Below are positions 1-5,729 of a stretch of 7,285 nucleotides of DNA, piece by piece (positions within the stretch are counted from its first letter, which is position 1; each line of letters begins with the position of its first letter). Made by a program: the position numbers and the translations under genes. Below the pieces are notes generated by a model. It saw nothing but the letters and a program-made list of their open reading frames with translations, was not told where the DNA came from and ran no database searches. Source of the DNA: Candidatus Acidiferrales bacterium (GTDB lineage Bacteria > Acidobacteriota > Terriglobia > Acidiferrales > UBA7541); NCBI GenBank assembly GCA_030044295.1, contig JASHWB010000249.1, forward strand, positions 1 through 7,285. Direction: 5' to 3'.

Positions 1-266
1 GACTGATCGTCGGCATCGACCTTTCGATCGAAGGCGGTCCGCTGGTGAAGGATGCGCTTCGACGCGGCCTGCTGATCAATTGCACCCACGAACACATCCT
101 GCGCCTGCTGCCGCCGTTCGTGATCAGCTGCGGCGACGTGTCCGAGTTCTTTTCCAAATTCGAGCGCGTGCTCGCCGGAGCGGCCAAGTCCGCGCGATCA
201 TTGGCCACCGCTCGATCCCACGCGAAAACTCCTGCGCAGCCCATGGCTCTGGCTGCGGCGAGGTGA
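1..266 (+). CDS. argD: Acetylornithine aminotransferase, C-terminal end (partial)
   Basis: This is the 3' end of a gene cut by the left window edge; the reading frame begins at base 3 and ends at TGA 264-266. The visible residues read LIVGIDLS, then a GLLIN segment and a RLLPPFVIS segment. This is the small C-terminal domain typical of ArgD and other class III PLP-dependent aminotransferases. The family converts N-acetylglutamate semialdehyde to N-acetylornithine with glutamate as amino donor, in the cytoplasm. The PLP lysine and most of the fold lie outside the window, so ArgD is preferred over related aminotransferases (GABA or succinylornithine transaminase) mainly because argF, argG, argH and argJ follow. 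After the usual family end (around FFSKFERVLAG) there is an extra Ala/Ser/Arg-rich tail of about 28 residues without recognisable domain. The stop lies 2 nt before the argF ATG, so the two genes are probably translationally coupled. Confidence 0.88.
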   Translation, partial: LIVGIDLSIEGGPLVKDALRRGLLINCTHEHILRLLPPFVISCGDVSEFFSKFERVLAGAAKSARSLATARSHAKTPAQPMALAAAR

Positions 267-268
267 AC

Positions 269-1213
269 ATGAACGCAGTCAGCACATCCGTCGAATTAAA
301 GCGCGATCTGCTCACGGGCATGGAATGGAATCCGGCGCAGGTCCGCTCGCTTTTCGCTCTGGCCGACGAAATGAAGTCGCATCCCGAGCGGTTTCGCGGC
401 TCGCTGGCCGGTCGCGTGCTGATCTTGTTGTTCGAAAAGCCATCGCTGCGCACGCGCGTCACATTCGAAGTGGGCATTGCGAATCTCGGGGGATCGTCGA
501 TTTTTCTAGACCACACCGCGTCGCGCCTTAACGAGCGCGAGCCCACGCGCGACATCGCCAAGAATCTCGAACGTTGGGTGCAAGGCATCATCGCGCGCGT
601 TTTCGCTCAGGAAACGCTCGACGAGCTGGCGCAAAACGCGAACGTACCTGTGATCAACGCGCTTTCCGACCGCTTCCATCCCTGCCAGGCGCTGGCGGAT
701 TTTCTAACGCTTGAGGAGCGCTTCGGCGGCTTACGCGGTTTGAAGCTCGCGTACGTTGGCGATGGCAACAACATGTGCCATTCGCTGATCACGTTCGCCG
801 CGCGCACCGGCGCACAGATGCGCGTGGCTACACCTGCCGGTTACGAGCCGGCGGACGACGTGGTCGCCGAGGCGAGGCGCGTGGCGCGCGAAACGCGCGG
901 GAAGATCGAGCTATTCCGTTCGCCAGAGGACGCTGTCGCCGGCGCCCAGGCTGTTTACACCGACGTGTGGGCCAGCATGGGCCAGGAAAGCGAAGCCGCG
1001 GAGCGCGAACGCATCTTTGCGGGCTATCAAGTAAACGATGAACTATTCTCGCTGGCCGCGCCCGATGCCGTCTTTCTGCACTGCCTGCCCGCGCATCGCG
1101 GGCTCGAAGTAGCTCCGGAGGTGATCGACTCGCCGCGCTCGATCATTTACGATCAGGCGGAGAATCGCCTTCACATACAGAAGGCCATCCTGCACACTCT
1201 GCTGAACAACTGA
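269..1213 (+). CDS. argF: Ornithine carbamoyltransferase
   Basis: A 314-residue protein of normal family length that transfers the carbamoyl group of carbamoyl phosphate to ornithine, giving citrulline. The carbamoyl-phosphate site is visible as SLRTR (residues 59-63) and HPCQ (137-140). The second domain carries GDGNNM (164-169), DVWASMG (232-238) and HCLPA (271-275), the last two being ornithine-side motifs. These support a true ornithine enzyme and not the acetyl- or succinylornithine paralogues. The frame is open far upstream, but ATG 269 is chosen because GAGG at 260-263 gives a 5-nt spacer, the protein then starts at the normal place, and upstream codons would run through argD. GTG 263, overlapping the argD stop, is a less likely alternative. 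The gene is followed by argG after 13 nt. Leucine in the usual S-T-R-T position is a known variant and not a defect. Confidence 0.96.
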   Translation: MNAVSTSVELKRDLLTGMEWNPAQVRSLFALADEMKSHPERFRGSLAGRVLILLFEKPSLRTRVTFEVGIANLGGSSIFLDHTASRLNEREPTRDIAKNLERWVQGIIARVFAQETLDELAQNANVPVINALSDRFHPCQALADFLTLEERFGGLRGLKLAYVGDGNNMCHSLITFAARTGAQMRVATPAGYEPADDVVAEARRVARETRGKIELFRSPEDAVAGAQAVYTDVWASMGQESEAAERERIFAGYQVNDELFSLAAPDAVFLHCLPAHRGLEVAPEVIDSPRSIIYDQAENRLHIQKAILHTLLNN

Positions 1214-1214
1214 A

Positions 1215-1220
1215 AAGGAG
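1215..1220 (+). promoter_or_regulatory. Shine-Dalgarno site of argG
   Basis: AAGGAG lies just after the argF stop, with a 6-nt spacer to TTG 1227. It decides the start of argG: no ATG or GTG in frame gives a complete N-terminus, while TTG 1227 yields MPKKVVLAYSGG, the standard beginning of the family just ahead of its ATP-binding loop. Confidence 0.85.
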
Positions 1221-1226
1221 AACGCG

Positions 1227-2426
1227 TTGCCGAAGAAAGTCGTGCTTGCGTATTCCGGAGGGCTGGATACCTCCATCATCATTCCGTGGCTGAAGGAAAA
1301 CTACGGCGGTTGCGAAGTGATCGCCATGATCGGCGATTTGGGGCAGCGCGAGGATCTGGACGCCGCGCGCAAAAAGGCCCTGGCCACGGGAGCGAGCGCC
1401 GCGCACGTCGAGGACCTTCGCGAGGAATTCATCACCGGCTACATCTGGCCCACGCTGCGCGCCGGAGCCGTGTACGAACACAAATATCTGCTCGGGACTT
1501 CGTTCGCGCGGCCGCTGCTGGCGAAGCGGCAGGTGGAACTGGCGAAGAAAGTCGGCGCCGATGCGCTGGCGCACGGTTGCACCGGGAAAGGCAACGACCA
1601 AGTGCGCTTTGAGCTCGCCGCGAAGGCGCTCGCGCCGGAATTGACAATCATCGCGCCGTGGCGCGAATGGACCATCAACTCGCGCGAAGAGGCTATTGCT
1701 TACGCGAAATCGCACAACATTCCCGTCGAGCAGACCGCGAAAAACATTTACAGCCGCGATCGTAACGTTTGGCACTTGAGCCACGAAGGAGGTGTCCTAG
1801 AAGATCCCGCGAACGCGCCGGAAGAATCGATGTGGCAGTGGATCGTTTCACCTGCGAACGCGCCGGATAAGCCGACGCTTATCGAAATCGGTTTCGAGTC
1901 CGGCACTCCCGTTTCCGTGGACGGCAAAAAACTTTCGCCACTCGCGCTGCTGGACCGCCTGAATGAAATCGCCGCGGCGAATGGCGTGGGCCGCATGGAC
2001 ATAGTTGAGAACCGGCTCGTTGGCATCAAGTCCCGCGGCGCATATGAGACTCCGGGGGGCACGCTGCTGGTGACCGCCCATCGCGAACTCGAATCACTGT
2101 GCCTCGACCGCGAAACAGCGCATTATCAGCAGCTGCTGTCGCTGCGGTATGCCGAGATGGTTTACTACGGCATGTGGTTTACGCCGCTACGCGAGGCGCT
2201 GGACGCATTCTTCACTAAATCGCAAAGCCGTGTGACCGGCGCGGTTTCGCTTTCGCTTTTCAAAGGCAACGTCAACGCCGCGTCACGATACTCTCCTTAT
2301 TCGCTCTATCGCACCAATCTGGCGAGCTTCAGCATGACGGGCTACAACCCGAAAGACGCAGAAGGCTTCATCAACCTTTTCGCGCTGCCCATTACCGTTC
2401 CGCTCGAAAAGGCCGCCGCGAGATGA
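1227..2426 (+). CDS. argG: Argininosuccinate synthase
   Basis: A 399-residue, full-length member of the roughly 400-residue ArgG type. It joins citrulline and aspartate using ATP, releasing AMP and pyrophosphate, to give argininosuccinate. The N-terminal PP-loop of the adenine-nucleotide hydrolase fold is AYSGGLDTS (residues 8-16). Other family blocks are YLLGTSFARPLLAK (87-100), HGCTGKGNDQVRFE (116-129) and the RDRNVWHLSHEGG stretch (177-189). A GAYETPGGT block lies in the C-terminal half. The start is a TTG codon, supported by a strong ribosome site and by the position of the PP-loop. The stop overlaps the argH ATG in an ATGA, so argH translation probably depends on ribosomes finishing argG. 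No frameshift or missing catalytic block was seen. Confidence 0.97.
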   Translation: MPKKVVLAYSGGLDTSIIIPWLKENYGGCEVIAMIGDLGQREDLDAARKKALATGASAAHVEDLREEFITGYIWPTLRAGAVYEHKYLLGTSFARPLLAKRQVELAKKVGADALAHGCTGKGNDQVRFELAAKALAPELTIIAPWREWTINSREEAIAYAKSHNIPVEQTAKNIYSRDRNVWHLSHEGGVLEDPANAPEESMWQWIVSPANAPDKPTLIEIGFESGTPVSVDGKKLSPLALLDRLNEIAAANGVGRMDIVENRLVGIKSRGAYETPGGTLLVTAHRELESLCLDRETAHYQQLLSLRYAEMVYYGMWFTPLREALDAFFTKSQSRVTGAVSLSLFKGNVNAASRYSPYSLYRTNLASFSMTGYNPKDAEGFINLFALPITVPLEKAAAR

Positions 2427-3832
2427 CCGCTTCCGGGGGGCAGAAAATGTGGGGTGGGCGTTTTGAGCGCGCCCCCGACGCCTCCTTTTACGAATTCGAA
2501 CGCTCCTGGCAATTCGACCGGCGGCTTCTGCCGCACGAACTGGCGCTCGATCGCGCGTGGGCGCGTGCTATCGCCGCGGCAGGAATTTTGACCCACGAAG
2601 AAAGCCAGCGCATCGTTGCCGCTCTCGACGACATCGAGCTACGCGCCGAATCCGACGCCGCCTGGCTCGATAGCTCGAAAGCCGAGGACGTGCACCACTT
2701 CGCCGAGACAGCGCTAATTGAAAAACTCGGCCCACTCGGGGCCAAACTTCACACTGGCCGCAGCCGCAACGAAATGGTGGCCACGGAATTTCGGATGTAC
2801 GTGCGCGACGCGGTGCGAGACATGCGCACTGCGGTTGCGTCGCTGCTTCGCGCCGTCGGGGATCAAGCCAAGAACAATTTGGGCGTCCCCATGCCAGGCA
2901 CCACGCACATGCAGCATGCCCAGCCGCTGCTGCTTTCCCATTGGCTGCTTGCGCATGGCGAAGCCTTCCAGCGCGACGCCGAACGCTTTCGATTGGTGTC
3001 CGAACGGGCGGATTATTGCCCGCTAGGTTCGGGCGCGCTCTCCGGCAGCGCTTTCCCTATCGATCGAAACGCGCTGGCCCGCGATCTCGGTTTTACGCGC
3101 ATAACCGCCAACAGCCTCGATGCCGTTAGCGACCGCGATTTCGCCCTCGAAATGCTATTTGCCATGGCGACGCTCGCGATGCATTTGTCGCGCCTTGCCG
3201 AAGACTTGATTTTGTTTGCTTCCACCGAATTTGCTTTCGTCGAATTGCCGGACGAGTACTCGACCGGCAGCAGCCTAATGCCGCAGAAGAAAAATCCAGA
3301 TTCGTGGGAACTGATACGCGGCAAGACCGGCCGCATCTACGGCTCGCTGTTCACGTTATTCACCGTGAACAAAGGCCTGCCATCGAGTTACCAGCGCGAT
3401 TTGCAGGAAGACAAGGAGCCGCTGTTTGCCGCCATCGACCAGCTCAAGCCGATGACGCAAATCGCCGCGGCCGCGCTCACCGTCACGAAATTCCGTCACG
3501 AGCGCTTGCGCGAAGCGGCGCAAGACCCGGCGCTTGTCGCCACGGAAGTTGCCGATTACTTGGTTGCACAAGGAATTCCGTTTCGTGAAGCGCATGAAAT
3601 CGTCGGCAAAGTCCTGCGTGCTGCGGAACAAGCTGGAAAATCTATTCGCGAGATGCCGATCGCTGAGTTGCGAAAGTTTTCGCCCCTCTTCGGGCCGGAA
3701 CTTAGCACCGTGCTGGCTCTCGAATCGGCGCTGGCCCGGCGTTCGGTTGCGGGCGGCACCGCTCCGGGCGCGGTTCGCGCAGCACTTGGAGACTTCGACG
3801 CGCGGCTAGCGAAAATCGAGGAAAATCCGTGA
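2423..3832 (+). CDS. argH: Argininosuccinate lyase
   Basis: A 469-residue protein of normal length in the fumarase/aspartase superfamily. It cleaves argininosuccinate to arginine and fumarate, the last step of arginine synthesis, and family members act as homotetramers. Visible blocks are MWGGRF (9-14), HTGRSRNE (110-117), GTTHMQHAQP (159-168, with the conserved His 162) and the superfamily signature GSSLMPQKKNP (282-292, with the catalytic-loop serines). The C-terminal SVAGGTAP (441-448) is also typical. ATG 2423 overlaps the argG stop as ATGA and has little Shine-Dalgarno sequence, which fits coupled translation. ATG 2447 is an alternative: it has a G-run at 2434-2439 and would begin MWGGRF, the commoner N-terminus. 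The difference is only 8 residues. Confidence 0.97.
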   Translation: MTASGGQKMWGGRFERAPDASFYEFERSWQFDRRLLPHELALDRAWARAIAAAGILTHEESQRIVAALDDIELRAESDAAWLDSSKAEDVHHFAETALIEKLGPLGAKLHTGRSRNEMVATEFRMYVRDAVRDMRTAVASLLRAVGDQAKNNLGVPMPGTTHMQHAQPLLLSHWLLAHGEAFQRDAERFRLVSERADYCPLGSGALSGSAFPIDRNALARDLGFTRITANSLDAVSDRDFALEMLFAMATLAMHLSRLAEDLILFASTEFAFVELPDEYSTGSSLMPQKKNPDSWELIRGKTGRIYGSLFTLFTVNKGLPSSYQRDLQEDKEPLFAAIDQLKPMTQIAAAALTVTKFRHERLREAAQDPALVATEVADYLVAQGIPFREAHEIVGKVLRAAEQAGKSIREMPIAELRKFSPLFGPELSTVLALESALARRSVAGGTAPGAVRAALGDFDARLAKIEENP

Positions 3833-3876
3833 CAACCTGCCTCTCAAATCCTGCGGTCGCGCATCGGAACGGGAAC

Positions 3877-3902
3877 TTGCGGTGTGGATCAACGAACCGC
3901 AA
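3877..3902 (+). promoter_or_regulatory. Inverted repeat between argH and argJ
   Basis: TTGCGGT (3877-3883) and ACCGCAA (3896-3902) are perfect complements and can form a 7-bp stem with a 12-nt loop. The stem covers a possible GTG start (3882) and ends 6 nt before ATG 3909. A second copy of TGCGGT at 3852-3857 could compete for the same 3' arm. There is no T-tract, so it does not look like an intrinsic terminator. A role in RNA processing or in argJ translation is only a guess. Confidence 0.4.
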
Positions 3903-3908
3903 TCGCTT

Positions 3909-5126
3909 ATGAGTACTCACCTCTTGCCTTCGGATATTCCGCAGGGCTTCAGTTTCGCCGCTACGAATAGCGGCCTGAAGAGATCGCAGCTCGACCTTGG
4001 AATTTTGATCAGCGAGACGCCTGCCATTGCCGCGGCTGTATTCACTAGGAACCACGTGGTTGCCGCGCCCGTGGTTGCTTCGCGCGAGCACCTGAAAAAA
4101 TCAGGCCGGCTGATGCGCGGCGTGATCGTGAATTCGGGCAATGCCAACTGCTGCACGCGCAAGGACGGCTACCCCGCATCGATCGCCACGGCAGCGCGGT
4201 TGGCAGAAGAACTGGGCGGCGTGGCCGCACAAGAATTCATCGTCTGTTCTACGGGAGTGATCGGCGCGCCTTTGCGCGTGGAGAAAATCCTGTCCGCTGT
4301 TCCGCAGCTCGTACAGACGCGCAGCGCCGACCCCGGCGCATTCGAGGAATTCGCGCGTGCCATCATGACCACGGATACGCGACCGAAATGGTTCGCGGCA
4401 AAATGCCAGGTCGGCGAGAAGGAAGCGCGTATCCTTGGCTGCGCCAAGGGATCGGGAATGATCCAGCCGAATATGGCCACCATGCTTTCGTTCATCGCGA
4501 CCGATGTTGCTATTTCCGGTCCCGTATTGCAGCGCGCCTTGCACGCGGCTGTCGGATCCACGTTCAATTGCATTACCGTGGATGGCGATACCTCGACCAA
4601 CGATACGGTCGCGCTGTTCGCCAACGGTCAATCCGGCAACGCGAAGATCGCGAAAGCAAGCGGCGTGGATTACAAGACTTTCTGCGCGGCGCTCGAACGC
4701 GTATGCCGCGAGCTCGCTCTGGCTATCGTGGAGGATGGAGAAGGCGCGCAACGCGTGATCGAGATTGAAGTACGCGGCGCTTCTTCGGACGAAGTGGCCG
4801 AGTGCATCGCGCGCACCGTCGCCAATTCTCCGCTGGTGAAAACTGCATTTGCCGGGGCCGACCCGAACTGGGGACGGATTCTGGCTGCCGCAGGACGCTC
4901 GGGCGCCGAGTTCGACCCGCGCCGCACCAATATCTGGATCGGCGGCGTGGCCGTCTGCCGCGGCGGCCGCGAAACGGCGTTCGACGAAAGCTCCGCGCAC
5001 AAGAAAATGCTCGAGAAATCCGTGCATGTTCGCATCGACGTCGGCTCAGGACGGGGTGCCGCACGCATGTGGACTTGCGACTTCACGCAAGAGTACGTTC
5101 ATATTAACGCCAGCTACCGCACGTAG
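3909..5126 (+). CDS. argJ: Glutamate N-acetyltransferase / ornithine acetyltransferase (ArgJ)
   Basis: A 405-residue protein of the usual ArgJ length. The family transfers the acetyl group from N-acetylornithine to glutamate, giving ornithine and N-acetylglutamate; some members also use acetyl-CoA, and sequence alone does not tell which type this is. The precursor self-cleaves before a threonine that becomes the nucleophile. Here the site is in NMATMLSF, between Ala 190 and Thr 191. STGVIG (114-119) gives the oxyanion-hole residues. TTDTRPK (154-160), DGDTSTNDT (225-233), GADPNWGR (316-323) and the terminal YVHINASYRT (396-405) are all family blocks. The usual NSGNANACTG stretch reads NSGNANCCTR (75-84), a small deviation. 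ATG 3909 gives a normal-length N-terminus but has no clear Shine-Dalgarno; GTG 3882, nine codons upstream, has a weak GGGAA and remains possible. This is the last arg gene on the strand. Confidence 0.95.
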   Translation: MSTHLLPSDIPQGFSFAATNSGLKRSQLDLGILISETPAIAAAVFTRNHVVAAPVVASREHLKKSGRLMRGVIVNSGNANCCTRKDGYPASIATAARLAEELGGVAAQEFIVCSTGVIGAPLRVEKILSAVPQLVQTRSADPGAFEEFARAIMTTDTRPKWFAAKCQVGEKEARILGCAKGSGMIQPNMATMLSFIATDVAISGPVLQRALHAAVGSTFNCITVDGDTSTNDTVALFANGQSGNAKIAKASGVDYKTFCAALERVCRELALAIVEDGEGAQRVIEIEVRGASSDEVAECIARTVANSPLVKTAFAGADPNWGRILAAAGRSGAEFDPRRTNIWIGGVAVCRGGRETAFDESSAHKKMLEKSVHVRIDVGSGRGAARMWTCDFTQEYVHINASYRT

Positions 5127-5186
5127 CAGGCCGGCACGCTTCAGGCTGCCTCCCCAGGCCGCTAGGCCACTCAGGCCCCCGCCCGG

Positions 5187-5215
5187 TTGACTGTCGAATA
5201 AAGTTGGCTCAAGAT
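5187..5215 (+). promoter_or_regulatory. Possible sigma-70-type promoter for the RRM gene
   Basis: TTGACT (5187-5192) matches five of six bases of the -35 consensus. Seventeen bases later CAAGAT (5210-5215) matches only three of six of the -10 consensus. If used, the transcript would have a leader of about 125 nt carrying the C-rich stretch and the hairpin. The weak -10 makes this tentative; the gene might also be reached by readthrough from argJ. Confidence 0.3.
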
Positions 5216-5310
5216 GGACGTTGAGTTGCTGGAGCGCTCGCTTCAGCCGCGAGTAGCCGGCCCCCGCTGACTGCCCCGGCCCCGATCCTGCCTCTTCAGC
5301 CCTCGCTGTC

Positions 5311-5334
5311 GTGCCCCCTGTGCGACAGGGGCAC
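5311..5334 (+). promoter_or_regulatory. Hairpin directly before the RRM gene ribosome site
   Basis: GTGCCCCCTGT (5311-5321) and ACAGGGGCAC (5325-5334) form a 10-bp stem with one bulged C and a 3-nt GCG loop. The 3' arm touches the Shine-Dalgarno AAGGAG without any gap. A competing stem, CTGTCG (5306-5311) with CGACAG (5323-5328), uses part of the same sequence, so the two folds exclude each other. It could control ribosome access or RNA stability; no known riboswitch family is recognised. Confidence 0.5.
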
Positions 5335-5340
5335 AAGGAG
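5335..5340 (+). promoter_or_regulatory. Shine-Dalgarno site of the RRM gene
   Basis: AAGGAG lies 7 nt before GTG 5348. It fixes the start at this GTG, giving MKKLYVGNL, the usual beginning of bacterial RRM proteins. Confidence 0.85.
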
Positions 5341-5347
5341 ATTCATC

Positions 5348-5713
5348 GTGAAGAAATTGTACGTGGGAAACCTCCCGTTCAAGGCTACGGAGGAGGATGT
5401 TGCAGGACTGTTTGCAGAGGCCGGGGTGCAGCCGGATTCTTTGACGCTGCTTCGCGACCGTTTTACGGGCCAGCCGCGCGGCTTTGGGTTCGCCGAAATC
5501 CGCGACGATTCGGAAGCCGAGAAAGCCATCGCGGCGCTGAACGGCAGGGATTTCCTCGGCCGGGCGCTTGTGGTTAACGAAGCGCGCCCACAGCGTGAGG
5601 GCGGCGGCGGTGGCGGCGGAGGACGGGGCGGCTACGGCGGTGGCGGCGGAGGCGGGCGCGGTGGCCGCGGTGGAGGCGGACGCGGCGGCTACGGACGCGA
5701 TCGCGACCGATAG
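5348..5713 (+). CDS. RRM-domain RNA-binding protein with glycine/arginine-rich tail
   Basis: A 121-residue cytoplasmic protein made of one RNA recognition motif (about residues 1-81) and a low-complexity tail. RNP2 is LYVGNL (4-9) and RNP1 is RGFGFAEI (44-51); aromatic residues Tyr 5, Phe 46 and Phe 48 are the usual RNA-stacking positions, so single-stranded RNA binding is well supported. Residues 85-116 are almost only Gly with spaced Arg and two Tyr, forming RGG/RGGY repeats, and the protein ends in GRDRDR. Proteins of this layout in cyanobacteria and other bacteria are often cold-induced and act in RNA metabolism; a similar role here is inference. The start is GTG with a strong AAGGAG site. 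The gene is separated from argJ by a long leader with a hairpin and converges on thiI. The tail coding sequence has internal repeats. No enzyme domain is present. Confidence 0.93.
   Translation: MKKLYVGNLPFKATEEDVAGLFAEAGVQPDSLTLLRDRFTGQPRGFGFAEIRDDSEAEKAIAALNGRDFLGRALVVNEARPQREGGGGGGGGRGGYGGGGGGGRGGRGGGGRGGYGRDRDR
5600..5695 (+). repeat. GGN-rich imperfect repeats coding the RGG tail
   Basis: An 18-nt block occurs exactly twice, at 5605-5622 and 5635-5652, 30 nt (10 codons) apart. A second pair, 5621-5637 and 5678-5694, matches at 16 of 17 positions and is 57 nt (19 codons) apart; it encodes the two RGGY units. Spacing by whole codons keeps the frame and suggests expansion by slippage or unequal recombination. 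The length of this tract probably varies between relatives. Confidence 0.8.
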
Positions 5714-5725
5714 CTTCGCGGTTTT
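5699..5725 (+). terminator. Possible intrinsic terminator of the RRM gene
   Basis: CGCGA (5702-5706) and TCGCG (5716-5720) are exact complements; with flanking A-T and G-T pairs the stem can reach about 8 bp (5699-5706 with 5716-5723). The 9-nt loop contains most of the stop codon region, and TTTT (5722-5725) follows. The T-tract is short and partly paired, so strength is doubtful. On the opposite strand no T-tract follows, so it would not serve thiI. Confidence 0.35.
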
Positions 5726-5729
5726 CCCA

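Larger units (their letters stand above)
5127..5347 (+). other. Intergenic region between argJ and the RRM gene
   Basis: This 221-nt stretch holds no credible gene. Its first 60 nt contain several AGGCC copies but no hairpin plus T-tract, so no intrinsic terminator for the arg operon is evident. The middle has a weak promoter candidate. From about 5256 to 5318 the + strand is rich in C runs (5261-5265, 5274-5277, 5280-5283, 5314-5318). The end carries a hairpin and a ribosome site for the next gene. Confidence 0.7.

Noticed and set aside
1143..1784. Open frame of 213 codons on the - strand opposite argF and argG
   Set aside because: It spans two real genes and their ribosome site and resembles no known protein; it reflects base composition.
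4101..5027. Open frame of 308 codons on the - strand opposite argJ
   Set aside because: It lies wholly within the well-supported argJ and has no recognisable motif. Long antisense frames are common in GC-rich genes.
5127..5180. Cluster of AGGCC copies after argJ as a terminator or repeat array
   Set aside because: The units are short and irregular, possible stems are only 4 bp, and no T-tract follows.
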